A DNA stretch of 64,000 bases, from positions 1 to 64,000 of the forward strand of contig NZ_MUHD01000021.1 in assembly GCF_002217395.1 (NCBI RefSeq), written 5' to 3'. This stretch comes from Flavobacterium plurextorum (lineage in GTDB: Bacteria > Bacteroidota > Bacteroidia > Flavobacteriales > Flavobacteriaceae). This document shows, piece after piece, positions 53,501 to 62,369 of this stretch (positions are counted from its first letter, which is position 1; every line of letters starts with the position of its first letter). The position numbers were made by a program, and so were the translations under genes. The notes beneath the pieces were generated by a model. It had not been told where the DNA came from, ran no database searches, and saw only the letters and a program-made list of their open reading frames with translations.

Positions 53501-54003
53501 TGAAAAAAAGGTTCGTTTATCCTTTAATAGGGATATTATTTCTTTCGCTTTCCGCTTTTGCCTTTCATAAGTTTTATGTAGGTGTTTTTCAGGTTGAATA
53601 TGCGGCAGAAAAGAAAATGATTCAGATTACATCTCGAATTTTTATTGATGATTTGAATAATGGTATGGAGAAAAAATACCATAAAAAAACATTTGTAGGC
53701 ACAGAGCGTGAAACTCCTGCAGATGCAGATCTTCTTAAAAAATACCTTTCCGAAAATTTTTCGATTAAAGTAAACGGACAGGCAAAACCAATCACTTTTT
53801 TGTCTAAAGAAGTTGAAGGAGATGTTTTGGTTTGCTATTCCAAAATAAAAGATGTTGAGAAGTTTAAGACGATCGAAATTGTAAACACAGTTTTGGTTGA
53901 TTGGAATGCAGAACAGCAGAATATTACACATGTAACTGCATTTGGAACTAAAAGGAGTGTGCTTTTTACTCCGTCTTCGAGGAAAGAATTGTTAAAATAC
54001 TAA
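53500..54003 (+). CDS. DUF6702 family exported protein
   Basis: A 167-residue protein with an N-terminal signal or anchor (about 4-24, YPLIGILFLSLSAFAFHKFYVG). A beta-rich domain follows, with the family's IQITSRIFIDDLNNGMEKKYHK and YLSENFSIKVNG segments. Function is unknown. It is joined to array member 4 by a TAATG overlap and followed, 66 bases on, by an M1 metallopeptidase, a neighbour often seen with DUF6702 in Bacteroidota. Confidence 0.85.
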   Translation: MKKRFVYPLIGILFLSLSAFAFHKFYVGVFQVEYAAEKKMIQITSRIFIDDLNNGMEKKYHKKTFVGTERETPADADLLKKYLSENFSIKVNGQAKPITFLSKEVEGDVLVCYSKIKDVEKFKTIEIVNTVLVDWNAEQQNITHVTAFGTKRSVLFTPSSRKELLKY

Positions 54004-54069
54004 TTTATAAGTTAAATAAGTATATTAATTATTATTTTCACACCCAGATATAATTACCATTAAATTTTT

Positions 54070-56307
54070 ATGAAAAAACTTTCATTATTATTAATTTTTC
54101 CTGCTATGTTAATTGCTCAGGAAAAAGGAACAGCACCAAGACAACAAGGTAAATACGATACTAATAAGTTTAGTCAGATGTACGATTTGCTGGCAACACC
54201 AAATATGTTTCGTACAGCATCTGGTGCACCTGGACCGGCATATTACCAGCAGCAGGCAGATTATAAGATTGATATTGAATTAGACGATAAAAAATCAAAA
54301 TTAAGTGGTTATGAAACAATTACTTATTCTAATAATTCGCCAGATAGTTTAGAATATTTATGGGTGCAATTAGATCAAAACCAAGCTAAAGCTAATACAC
54401 AGACTTCATTGGCTGAAGGTGAAAAAATCAATCAAGTTTTACCGCTTGAAGGTTTTTCTAATAAATATTTAAAGAAAGATTTAGAACGTGGTTTTAATAT
54501 TGAGCAGGTAAAAGATGCAAAGGGAAATCCAATGTCTTATACGATCAATGAAACTATGATGCGGATTAATCTGGTTTCACCTTTAAAACCAGGAGAGAAA
54601 ATCGTATTCTCAGTAAAATGGTGGTACAATATCAATAATTATAGAAAAGAAGGTGGACGTTCAGGTTATGAATTGTTTGAAAAAGATGGGAATAAATTAT
54701 ATGTAATTGCTCAGTTTTATCCAAGAATGGCAGTTTATAATGATGTTGAAGGATGGCAGAATATGCAGTTTTGGGGAAGCGGAGAATTTGCGCTGCCTTT
54801 TGGGAATTTTGATGTAAATATTACAGTTCCTGCAGATCACGTAATTGATGCGACTGGAGAATTAACAAATAGAAGTGAAGTTTTTACGGCAGAACAAGTT
54901 AAACGTTACGAACAGGCTCAAAAATCATTTGATAAACCTGTTGTAATTGTTACACAAGCTGAAGCTGAAGCAGCAGAAAAAGGTTTTTCTGAAAAGAAAA
55001 AAACTTGGAAATTCAGCGCTAAAAATGTTCGTGATTTCGGAATTGCATCTTCAAGAAAATTCATCTATGATGCGATGGCTGTAAAATTGAACAATAAAAT
55101 TGTAATGGCAGAGTCTGTTTATCCAAAAGAATCAAATCCGCTTTGGGGAGAAACTTCTACAATGACAGTTGCGCATACTTTAAGAAGTTATTCAGCGCAT
55201 ACTTTTGATTATCCTTACCCGAAAGCAGTATCAGTTTCTGCTGAAGATCAAGGTATGGAATATCCGATGATTTGCTGGAATTACGGGCGTCCTGATGAAA
55301 ATGGGGTGACTAGTAAAGAGGTTAAAAACGGAATGATTGGTGTGGTTATTCATGAAGTTGGGCACAACTTTTTTCCAATGATTGTAAACTCAGATGAGCG
55401 TCAATGGACTTGGATGGATGAAGGTTTAAATTCCTTTTTAGAATATTTGGCTGAGCAGGAATTAGATCCAACGTTTCCTTCAAGACGCGGACCTGCAAAA
55501 AATATTGTTCCTTACATGAGCGGCGATCAAAAGTTTTTAGAGCCAATTATGTCTAATTCTGAAACAATTCACCAGTTTGGAAATAACGCTTACGGAAAAC
55601 CTGCAACAGGTCTTAATATTTTAAGAGAAGTTGTTATGGGAAGAGAGTTGTTTGATTATGCATTTAAAACATATGCAAATAGATGGAAATTTAAACACCC
55701 GACGCCTGAGGATTTCTTTAGAACAATGGAAGATGCTTCGGCTGTAGATCTAGATTGGTTCTTTAGAGGTTGGTTTTATTCAACTGATTTCGTAGATATT
55801 GGAATTAAAGATGTTAAGCAATATTATGTTTCTGATACTCCAACGGCAGATATTAAAGATGTAAAAGTTAGAAAAGGTCGTTTTGGTTTTGAAAAAGGTC
55901 CTTTCGTATACTTAGTTTCTGGAGATAATGCGGAAGTAAATTCTTCTAAGAAAAAAGCATTAGATGTTGAAGACATTAAACCACTGGCAGATTATGTTGA
56001 TCAAACATTTACTGCTGAGGAAAAAGCAAGTATAAAATCGCCTAAATATTTTTATGAAGTTGAGTTTAATAAGCCAGGAGGTATGATTATGCCAATTCTT
56101 GTTGAAATAACTTATGAAGACGGGACAAAAGATAATTACAAATATCCTGCACAAATTTGGAGAAAAAACAATGATACAGCTAAGAAAGTGTACGCAGTTT
56201 CAAAAGCAATAAAAAGCATTCAAATAGATCCAAAATTATTAACTGCAGATATTGATGTAACTAATAATTCTTGGCCAAAAGTAGAACAAAAGTCAAAATT
56301 TGACTAA
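54070..56307 (+). CDS. M1-family metallopeptidase
   Basis: A 745-residue exported zinc aminopeptidase-like protein with a signal peptide (LLLIFPAMLIAQ). The N-terminal domain covers about 60-330. The zinc site is complete: HEVGH (about 427-431), then Glu in WMDEGLNSF 19 residues after the second His. The exopeptidase-type motif reads QGMEYPMI instead of the usual GAMEN, as in a Bacteroidota subgroup. The C-terminal part (about 600-745) is beta-rich. It probably digests peptides in the periplasm or at the cell surface, and may act on or with the products of the array upstream. A hairpin terminator follows. Confidence 0.92.
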   Translation: MKKLSLLLIFPAMLIAQEKGTAPRQQGKYDTNKFSQMYDLLATPNMFRTASGAPGPAYYQQQADYKIDIELDDKKSKLSGYETITYSNNSPDSLEYLWVQLDQNQAKANTQTSLAEGEKINQVLPLEGFSNKYLKKDLERGFNIEQVKDAKGNPMSYTINETMMRINLVSPLKPGEKIVFSVKWWYNINNYRKEGGRSGYELFEKDGNKLYVIAQFYPRMAVYNDVEGWQNMQFWGSGEFALPFGNFDVNITVPADHVIDATGELTNRSEVFTAEQVKRYEQAQKSFDKPVVIVTQAEAEAAEKGFSEKKKTWKFSAKNVRDFGIASSRKFIYDAMAVKLNNKIVMAESVYPKESNPLWGETSTMTVAHTLRSYSAHTFDYPYPKAVSVSAEDQGMEYPMICWNYGRPDENGVTSKEVKNGMIGVVIHEVGHNFFPMIVNSDERQWTWMDEGLNSFLEYLAEQELDPTFPSRRGPAKNIVPYMSGDQKFLEPIMSNSETIHQFGNNAYGKPATGLNILREVVMGRELFDYAFKTYANRWKFKHPTPEDFFRTMEDASAVDLDWFFRGWFYSTDFVDIGIKDVKQYYVSDTPTADIKDVKVRKGRFGFEKGPFVYLVSGDNAEVNSSKKKALDVEDIKPLADYVDQTFTAEEKASIKSPKYFYEVEFNKPGGMIMPILVEITYEDGTKDNYKYPAQIWRKNNDTAKKVYAVSKAIKSIQIDPKLLTADIDVTNNSWPKVEQKSKFD

Positions 56308-56317
56308 GAATAAACCT

Positions 56318-56347
56318 AAAAGACTCTGAGAAGAGTCTTTTTTTTTA
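56318..56347 (+). terminator. Hairpin terminator after M1 peptidase gene
   Basis: Stem AAAAGACTCT / AGAGTCTTTT with a 4-base loop and a long T-run. Confidence 0.9.
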
Positions 56348-56381
56348 AGGAAATTTTAAAACGGCACGCTGCAAAATTTAA

Positions 56382-56389
56382 TATCTTTG
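56382..56389 (+). promoter_or_regulatory. -7 promoter box for tatA (TATCTTTG)
   Basis: A TAnnTTTG match 21 bases before the tatA ATG. A longer frame beginning at 56387 lies inside the box and is rejected. Confidence 0.65.
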
Positions 56390-56410
56390 TGGCACACAAA
56401 AATAAAAGTT

Positions 56411-56758
56411 ATGTTTGGTATAGGAGGAGGAGAATTAATTTTCATACTGTTTATAGTATTAATGCTTTTTGGTTCTGATAAAGTGCCCGAAATTGCACGT
56501 ACTATGGGTAAGGCAATGGCTCAGTTAAAAAATGCAACCAACGATATTAAAAGCGAAATTCAAAAAGGAGCAGAGGCCAATGGTCTTGATACAAAATCTT
56601 TGACTGATATAACAGGTAATATCAATGCACAGATAAATGATGCAAAATCAAATATATTAGGAGATACTGGAAATCTGCTTGGAGATACTGCAACAGAAAT
56701 CGATAAGGTAAAAGAAGATATAGATTCAATTTCAGGACCAGTAAAACGTCAAAGGTAA
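56411..56758 (+). CDS. tatA: Twin-arginine translocase TatA/E-type subunit
   Basis: A 115-residue pore component of the Tat pathway, which exports folded proteins over the cytoplasmic membrane. One membrane helix (about 6-21) ends in the hinge GSDKVPEIARTMGKA, followed by an amphipathic helix and a polar tail. The tail is longer than in a minimal TatA, so a TatB-like role is possible. tatC is not in the window. The PAP2 gene starts 1 base after its stop. Confidence 0.9.
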   Translation: MFGIGGGELIFILFIVLMLFGSDKVPEIARTMGKAMAQLKNATNDIKSEIQKGAEANGLDTKSLTDITGNINAQINDAKSNILGDTGNLLGDTATEIDKVKEDIDSISGPVKRQR

Positions 56759-56759
56759 T

Positions 56760-57323
56760 ATGCTTGAAAAAATACAAGAATTAGATGTAAATTTATTAGT
56801 ATATCTAAACGGACTGGGTTCTGAGACTTATGATAAACTTTGGCTGATTATTACCAATCAATTGTATTGGACTCCATTATTTTTATTAATGTTTTATCTT
56901 ATTTATAAAAAAATAGGAGGGAAGCAAACCTTGTATTTATTACTTTTTATTGCAATTTTAATTGCATTTACAGATCAAACTACCAATTTATTCAAACATA
57001 CATTTCAGCGTTTACGTCCTTGTAATAATCCTGATATCAATTCGATTATTAGAGTTGTTCAGGTTAGAAAATCATTCAGTTTTTTCTCGGGACACGCAGC
57101 AAACACAATGGCAGTTGCCACTTTCTTGTATTTGGTTTTAAAACGCCATTTCAAGTATTTAGGCTTCTTGTTCTTATGGCCTTTAATTTTCGCTTACAGC
57201 CGAATTTATTTAGGATTGCATTATCCAGGTGATATTCTAACAGGATATTTCTTTGGAGCTCTCTTTGGTTTCTTAATTTATTTAGCTTACCGAAGATTAA
57301 AACCACAATATTTCCCAGGATAG
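56760..57323 (+). CDS. PAP2-family membrane phosphatase
   Basis: A 187-residue integral membrane lipid phosphatase with about five helices. The three active-site motifs are K79..RLRP (86-87), SGH (110-112) and SR-x5-H-x3-D (147-158). It probably dephosphorylates a lipid pyrophosphate, such as undecaprenyl pyrophosphate, or phosphatidic acid; which cannot be told. It directly follows tatA in the same unit. Confidence 0.93.
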   Translation: MLEKIQELDVNLLVYLNGLGSETYDKLWLIITNQLYWTPLFLLMFYLIYKKIGGKQTLYLLLFIAILIAFTDQTTNLFKHTFQRLRPCNNPDINSIIRVVQVRKSFSFFSGHAANTMAVATFLYLVLKRHFKYLGFLFLWPLIFAYSRIYLGLHYPGDILTGYFFGALFGFLIYLAYRRLKPQYFPG

Positions 57324-57329
57324 TTTTTT

Positions 57330-57392
57330 AAGGTTCTGAGTTTCTAAGATACTAAGGTTCTAAGTTTTTGTTTGAGAAAAACTTAGAACCTT
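57330..57392. repeat. ggttctaag-type repeat forming a long hairpin
   Basis: The arms AAGGTTCTAAGTTTTT (57354-57369) and AAAAACTTAGAACCTT (57377-57392) pair perfectly, so it can end transcription of both convergent genes. The left part has the related ggttctgagtttctaagat seen also at 8662-8697. Confidence 0.8.
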
Positions 57393-58116
57393 AATTATTT
57401 TGTAGAGTTGTTTTCTCGCTCCATTCTAATTCTGAAGGAAGCTCTTGTTTGCTAAATTCAATATGAATAACCCTTCTTCTTTCGTTGTTTGTGGTTTTGT
57501 TTGAAGCATGAAATAATAGTGGTTTCATTATCATAATGCCACCTTTTTCGACTTCACATATTGTTTCTTTTTCATTTTCAAAATTGAGATTTTCAATTCT
57601 TAAAATTCCTTTTGAATGTGAATTATTGATGACTTTTAAAGCGCCATTATCTTTTGTGGTTTTGTCAATATGAATTCTGATTGTGAAATTGTTTTCTAAA
57701 ATTTCTTGTGGAGGCTGAACCGCATATTGATTTTGCTTTACAGTCCAATTTTCGAAATTTTCAACATCAATCTTCTTATCTACAGAAATTGTTAAATCTT
57801 GATGATAAGCGACAAACCAATTTGATTTTTCAGGTTTGTCGAAATAAATTGATTTGGTTATGAAATATCCTTTTCCAAAATTAGATTTAATAATCTCATT
57901 TAAATTTTTATTGAAAATCAAGTCTAAAGTTTCTGGAATTTCTTTGTGAAATTGTCTGATCGCGAACAAATCTTGCGATTTTCTAAAAGTTGAAATATTA
58001 AAATCATTTTTGGTGACATTTTCAATTAATGAAATCAATTTTTCAATTTCATTAGTGGTATAAACATTGTTTATTATTGAAAAACCTTCATTGTTTATCT
58101 GATTTGAATGATTCAT
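57391..58116 (-). CDS. Phytanoyl-CoA dioxygenase (PhyH) family protein
   Basis: A 241-residue Fe(II)/2-oxoglutarate oxygenase-like protein. The iron site is visible as HQDLTI (His and Asp, about 117-119) and a distal His in LLFHASNKTTNNERRRVIHIEF (about 202), with the Arg pair for 2-oxoglutarate. The substrate is unknown. It is very AT-rich and lacks partners; it could be an accessory gene, but the evidence is weak. Confidence 0.85.
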   Translation of the reverse strand: MNHSNQINNEGFSIINNVYTTNEIEKLISLIENVTKNDFNISTFRKSQDLFAIRQFHKEIPETLDLIFNKNLNEIIKSNFGKGYFITKSIYFDKPEKSNWFVAYHQDLTISVDKKIDVENFENWTVKQNQYAVQPPQEILENNFTIRIHIDKTTKDNGALKVINNSHSKGILRIENLNFENEKETICEVEKGGIMIMKPLLFHASNKTTNNERRRVIHIEFSKQELPSELEWSEKTTLQNN

Positions 58117-58172
58117 TCTAAATAGATTAAAAATTTGAAAAGAAAAAACCTTGGATCTCAGTATTTTAAAAT

Positions 58173-58814
58173 CTACAATACTCTGCTCACTGTCAATCCG
58201 TCGCGAATTGGTAGTAAAACCGTTTCTACTCTTGGATCATTTTTTAAATGTAGATTATATTCTAAAAGCACTTTTGTACTCACATCATTCGGATGAACTG
58301 GTTCTAGTACTTTACCGCTCCATAAAACATTATCTGATAAAATAATCCCGCCTTTGTTCATTTTTGGTACGATCATTTCCCAATAATTAAGATAGTTTTC
58401 TTTGTCAGCATCAATAAAAACTAAGTCAAACTTTATATCCAAAGTCGGAATAATATCAATTGCTTCTCCTAAGTGCTGAAAAATTTGGTTTCCCCATGGA
58501 GATGCATCAAAATACTTACGCTGAAAATCGATTAATTCTTCTTTAATATCAATGGTATGCAATTGTCCGTTTTCCTGCATTCCTTCACACAAGCATAAAG
58601 CGGCATAACCCGTGTAAGTTCCAATTTCAAGAATATTAACCGGGCGGATCAATTTAGAGAGCATACTTAAAACGCGGCCTTGAAAATGACCGCTCAGCAT
58701 TCGTGGTAAAAGTATTTTCTGGTAAGTTTCTTTATTGAGTTTTGCCAGCAATTCTGGTTCGTTTTCAGAATGTTGTTCGATATAATCTTCTAGATCTTGT
58801 GATATAAAATGCAT
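58173..58814 (-). CDS. SAM-dependent O-methyltransferase (caffeoyl-CoA OMT-like)
   Basis: A 213-residue class I methyltransferase. Motif I is NILEIGTYTGYAALCLCEGM (about 74-93), then the acidic HTIDIKEE, the metal-site LVFIDADKENYLNYWE (about 149-164) and GGIILSDNVLWSG. Bacterial relatives act on catechols and hydroxylated tRNA (TrmR-like). The U32 protein in this window could supply such hydroxylated tRNA, but the link is inference. It has its own promoter box at 58839-58846. Confidence 0.92.
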   Translation of the reverse strand: MHFISQDLEDYIEQHSENEPELLAKLNKETYQKILLPRMLSGHFQGRVLSMLSKLIRPVNILEIGTYTGYAALCLCEGMQENGQLHTIDIKEELIDFQRKYFDASPWGNQIFQHLGEAIDIIPTLDIKFDLVFIDADKENYLNYWEMIVPKMNKGGIILSDNVLWSGKVLEPVHPNDVSTKVLLEYNLHLKNDPRVETVLLPIRDGLTVSRVL

Positions 58815-58838
58815 CTTGTATTTTGTTCTAATTTAAAG

Positions 58839-58846
58839 CAAAAATA
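58839..58846 (-). promoter_or_regulatory. -7 promoter box TATTTTTG
   Basis: A TAnnTTTG match on the minus strand, 24 bases before the O-methyltransferase start. Confidence 0.55.
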
Positions 58847-58878
58847 CAAAAAATATCCGCTTACAATTTTGCATAAAA

Positions 58879-58904
58879 AAACCATTCGTGTGAACGAATG
58901 GTTT
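58879..58904. terminator. Hairpin terminator
   Basis: An 11-base stem AAACCATTCGT / ACGAATGGTTT with a 4-base loop, 3' of the Lys/Ala-rich lipoprotein gene on the minus strand. Confidence 0.85.
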
Positions 58905-58927
58905 CAGTATTAATTTTGAGTTGAAAA

Positions 58928-59293
58928 TTATTTTTTCAAAGCGTCATTTACTTCTTTAGCTGTTTTTACAGTTCCGTCTTTAGCAACTTTAGCAGCATTT
59001 TCTACTTTTTCAGCACCTTTTTTAGTAGCGTCTTTTACATCGGCAGCTGTTTTTTTAGCAGCAGTTTCAACATCATCGGCTGCCTTTTTAGTGGCATCTT
59101 TTACTTCTTCGGCAGCATTTTCTGTTTTAGTAACAGCGCTGTCTTTTACTTCTTTAATATCTGTTGTTAAAGAGTCAACTTTGTTTCCAAGAGTTAATTC
59201 ATCTTCTGCAGGTTTTGGCTCTTTCTTTTCGCATGATTGCACAGCGAATGTTAATAATGCAAGTACAGCTAAAGTTAAAATTTGTTTTTTCAT
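58928..59293 (-). CDS. Lys/Ala-rich lipoprotein with helical heptad/11-mer repeats
   Basis: A 121-residue lipoprotein (lipobox VQSCEKK, Cys near 21). After a short acidic linker, residues about 52-118 repeat units such as AEEVKDATKKAADDVETA and AADVKDATKKGAEKVENA. The pattern of Ala, Lys, Asp and Val every 3-4 residues predicts a long amphipathic helix, like LEA-type or apolipoprotein-like stress proteins. Function is unknown; envelope protection is a guess from composition. Confidence 0.8.
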   Translation of the reverse strand: MKKQILTLAVLALLTFAVQSCEKKEPKPAEDELTLGNKVDSLTTDIKEVKDSAVTKTENAAEEVKDATKKAADDVETAAKKTAADVKDATKKGAEKVENAAKVAKDGTVKTAKEVNDALKK

Positions 59294-59475
59294 AATAAAT
59301 TGTCTTTTTAGGTTAAAAATTTTAAAACGTTATAAAGTGGAATAATAAAAATACAAATTTTAAAATGATTGCGCGCTTTGTAAGATTATATTTTCTTTTG
59401 AGTGCAAGACAATTCTCGTGCCAAATTTTTAAATTTTGATCAGCCGAAGCATTTTTTTTAATGACAATTGAGACT

Positions 59476-60027
59476 TTAGTTTTTATACAAACTAAAGTTT
59501 ATAACAATATCATCTTTAACTTTTATAAGTCCGGCCATTTTTACCGGAGGTTCTAATTCAAGATCAGAGAATTTTAAAGAAAGTGTGCCTTGAATTTTAT
59601 CATCAGCATTGTATAAAACAAAGTCTTTATATTTTAGTGTTTTATTAGTGATAAAAAAGTTCAGGTTGCATTTATAATTTTTGCCATTAGGCTTTATATC
59701 GGTTAGACAAACGGTACTGTTAGGGAATATTTTAGCCTTAACGGTTCCTTGCAGGTCTTTCGTCATTATTTTATTGCCGCAATCAAAGTTTGTCATTTTG
59801 ATGGCGGTATTAAAAGTATTTTTTTTGTTTGAGTTTAAGTAAACTGTATCTTTTATAGAAAAAGTATTCGAACAGTTGTACTTGCCAACAGATGATAGTC
59901 CCGTAATTTCTATTTTAATTTTGTTTATTACCAAAGTTGTATCATCTGCTAAAAAAGTGGGTTTAGCACTTCCTAAGAAAAAGAAAATTACTAAACCCAG
60001 AATTAAAAAAACGAATCTATTAAGCAT
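59476..60027 (-). CDS. Exported YceI-like protein (diverged)
   Basis: A 183-residue protein with a signal peptide or N-terminal anchor (about 5-22, FLILGLVIFFFLGSAKP). The mature part keeps a YceI-like order of strands (IEITGLSSVGKYNCSNTFSIKD, IKMTNFDCGNKIMTKDLQGTVKA, LNFFITNKTLKYKDF), but has its own Cys pair and lacks the typical YceI first strand. It is the last gene of an operon behind the barrel gene, 11 bases apart. Lipid binding is inferred from the family resemblance. Confidence 0.6.
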   Translation of the reverse strand: MLNRFVFLILGLVIFFFLGSAKPTFLADDTTLVINKIKIEITGLSSVGKYNCSNTFSIKDTVYLNSNKKNTFNTAIKMTNFDCGNKIMTKDLQGTVKAKIFPNSTVCLTDIKPNGKNYKCNLNFFITNKTLKYKDFVLYNADDKIQGTLSLKFSDLELEPPVKMAGLIKVKDDIVINFSLYKN

Positions 60028-60038
60028 TTTTTGTTATA

Positions 60039-61490
60039 TTAGAATGCAATTACGGCTTCGAATACTAGACCTTCAAATTTACCACCATAAAAGTTGTTTA
60101 GATTTCCAGTAGCAGGATCTCCTGTAAATTGTGAATAATCTTTATATTTTTGATTAACGTAGTTTAATTTTGCTAAAATGTTTTTAGTCATAAACCAACC
60201 AGCACTTGCTTCAAATTTATCTACGGTAACCTTTTTAGCATCAGCATTAGATAATTTTCCAGATACGGTATTGTATTTTCCTCCGATGTAGAATTGTTCA
60301 GTTTCTCCAAATCTGTAAATAAGTTCTGAAGCATATTGATTAGCTGTACGCTTGTCGTCAGTACCGGCTTTATCACCTCCTGAAGCTAATTCGATTGTTC
60401 CAAAGAATTCAAGTCCTTTATATTTTACAAAAGGATTAATCATGTATGTCGTAGCCCAATTTTTAAAATTAGGATTGAAAGTTGCTTCTGGAGTAGATGT
60501 TTTACTGAAACTACTAGCAACATCAGTAGTAGTTGTAGAAATAACATTACCATTTGCATCGGTCTTAGTAACGGTGTTTTTATAAGGGTTATTATTCAAT
60601 ATACCCCAATAACCAAATCCTGATCTATTAGCAGAATATATGTTTGCATTACCAAGATTTGCATTATGGTAATAAGAACCCGTTAGTCTTACTCTTAAAT
60701 CTTTATTAAGCTGTTTGTCATAACCAAGTTTAGCTAATATTGAAGGGCTGTGCGTTGTATTAGCGTTTGGTCCGGCAGGGTAAAAAACTTCTTCATTACT
60801 TTGATTTAAATTACCATTTGTAACACCTAACATGCTTACCAATCCATTTCTGTTGTAATAAACCTCCATACCCATTTCTGTAGTGAAAGAATACATAATG
60901 TTGTTTCCAACAAATGCATTTCTGATTGTATTACCATTATCAGAACCTCTGAAGTGAGCATCACCAAAATTGTTCTCCATCTGCCCAATTTTAATTGTAG
61001 TATATTTCATTACATCAGCTAAAAAGTCTTTTTTGATGAAGTCTAACTTGTCAATTTGTAAGTATCCACCTTTTACATAAGAATCATTGTGGTGTCTTGA
61101 AGCTAAATAAACATCTAAATTTACTCGTACTCCATCAAACAATTGAGCACCAATATACATATCAGCAGCAGGAAGAGTAAAATTGTTTTCATTGTTCATT
61201 AAGCGATATCCAGTAATTGATCTAACAGTAGTTCCGGTAGCCGTATTAGTCGTAGTTGTAGTGCTGGCAGGTTGATTGTTAAATGAATTTGTTGCTTGGA
61301 AATCCATATTAAAAGCACCACCAAGGTCAATACTAAGACCTTTAAATTCTCTAGTGTCTTTCTGTACGTCGAAAACATTTATACCATCTTTTCCTCTAGA
61401 AATTTGGTTTTGCATGTTTCCGAAACTTACCTGTGCATTAACAGCAAATGTGCAGACTAATGTTATTGCGAGAGTATAAATTTTCTTCAT
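60039..61490 (-). CDS. Outer-membrane beta-barrel protein of unknown function
   Basis: A 483-residue protein with a signal peptide (TLVCTFAVNAQ) and many alternating strands. Pore-like features are MYIGAQLFDGVRVNLDVYLASR, KIGQMENNFGDAHFRGSDNGN and the C-terminal strand GGKFEGLVFEAVIAF, ending in the Phe typical of barrel C-termini. It resembles porins, but I cannot name the family. It lies 5 bases after a yceI gene and 11 before the diverged yceI-like gene, so it is probably functionally linked to these lipid-binding-type proteins. Confidence 0.8.
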   Translation of the reverse strand: MKKIYTLAITLVCTFAVNAQVSFGNMQNQISRGKDGINVFDVQKDTREFKGLSIDLGGAFNMDFQATNSFNNQPASTTTTTNTATGTTVRSITGYRLMNNENNFTLPAADMYIGAQLFDGVRVNLDVYLASRHHNDSYVKGGYLQIDKLDFIKKDFLADVMKYTTIKIGQMENNFGDAHFRGSDNGNTIRNAFVGNNIMYSFTTEMGMEVYYNRNGLVSMLGVTNGNLNQSNEEVFYPAGPNANTTHSPSILAKLGYDKQLNKDLRVRLTGSYYHNANLGNANIYSANRSGFGYWGILNNNPYKNTVTKTDANGNVISTTTTDVASSFSKTSTPEATFNPNFKNWATTYMINPFVKYKGLEFFGTIELASGGDKAGTDDKRTANQYASELIYRFGETEQFYIGGKYNTVSGKLSNADAKKVTVDKFEASAGWFMTKNILAKLNYVNQKYKDYSQFTGDPATGNLNNFYGGKFEGLVFEAVIAF

Positions 61491-61495
61491 GGCGT

Positions 61496-62065
61496 TTATA
61501 AATTAAAGTTTAAATTGAATTTTATTGTTAGATCTTGTCCTGTTTTAATCGTTCCGAGCATTGCAGTTGGAGATTTCATTCCAAAATCGGCAAAAGTGAT
61601 TTTGTTCGATCCCTGCATGTTTAATCCATCTTTCGTAATAGTTGTTTTAACCGTGGTTTTATAAACTTTACTTACTCCAGCAATGGTATAAGTTCCAGTT
61701 AATTCCCAAGTTGTCTCATTTACCTTTTCTGCAGATTTTAAAACATATTTAATGTTTTTGTTTTTATCCGTTTTTAAAGTTGTATAAGCAACTTTGTCCA
61801 TGCTTTTTTTCTCACTTTTAATGCTCTCAGCTAATAGAGTTACAGACAACGCTTCAATATCTGTTAGTTTTGAATTGGCAATCGTTAAAGTTGCCGTTCC
61901 GCTTCCTGAACCTGATTTCATTTCCCAATCATGAAGTGTTGAAGTACCCGCAACAGAAAAAGTTGATTTAGGATCTAATGTGTATGATTTTTGTGCTGAA
62001 GCAAATGTGGTAACTCCAAAGAGCACAATTACAAATGCAAATAGTTTTATTTTGTTGATCTTCAT
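61496..62065 (-). CDS. Exported YceI family protein, first of barrel operon
   Basis: A 189-residue protein with a signal peptide (LFAFVIVLFGVTTFASAQ) and the YceI barrel: YTLDPKSTFSVAGTSTLHDWEM (about 28-49), the AESIKSEKKSMDKVAYTTLKTDKNKNI helix region and FADFGMKSPTAMLGTIKTGQDLTIKF. The N-terminal half differs from canonical YceI in having the TSTLHDWEM form found in Bacteroidota. It is paralogous to the protein at 62370-62933 (same TSTxHDW and KNKNIEYVLKSAEK-like segments). Confidence 0.92.
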   Translation of the reverse strand: MKINKIKLFAFVIVLFGVTTFASAQKSYTLDPKSTFSVAGTSTLHDWEMKSGSGSGTATLTIANSKLTDIEALSVTLLAESIKSEKKSMDKVAYTTLKTDKNKNIKYVLKSAEKVNETTWELTGTYTIAGVSKVYKTTVKTTITKDGLNMQGSNKITFADFGMKSPTAMLGTIKTGQDLTIKFNLNFNL

Positions 62066-62369
62066 TTTGTCATGTTTTTAGTGTAAAAAATAAGTTAATC
62101 AGTCGGCCGTTTTTCTATACTAGTATTAAGAATGTTGTTTTAACTTGTATCAAAGATCCCTTTATAAATTAGTATGAGACATGATAAAAATCATTGTTAA
62201 AATTTTATTAAATTGGTATTTAATAACTACAACGTTTTCATTTTTGGTAAAATCAATATTAATATTAAAAAAGAATTTGAATTTTTATCAAATTAGCAGA
62301 GGTTGCACTTTGATCCAATAATTTTTTCTTTATAAAGAGAGAGGCTGTTTTTATCTGGTGAAATTTGTT
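62066..62369. other. Intergenic stretch between yceI paralogues
   Basis: About 300 bases that should hold the promoter of the barrel operon. A near-consensus minus-strand -7 box (GATCTTTG, about 62151-62158) and a small palindrome atactagtat (62117-62126) are the only signals I see. Confidence 0.45.
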
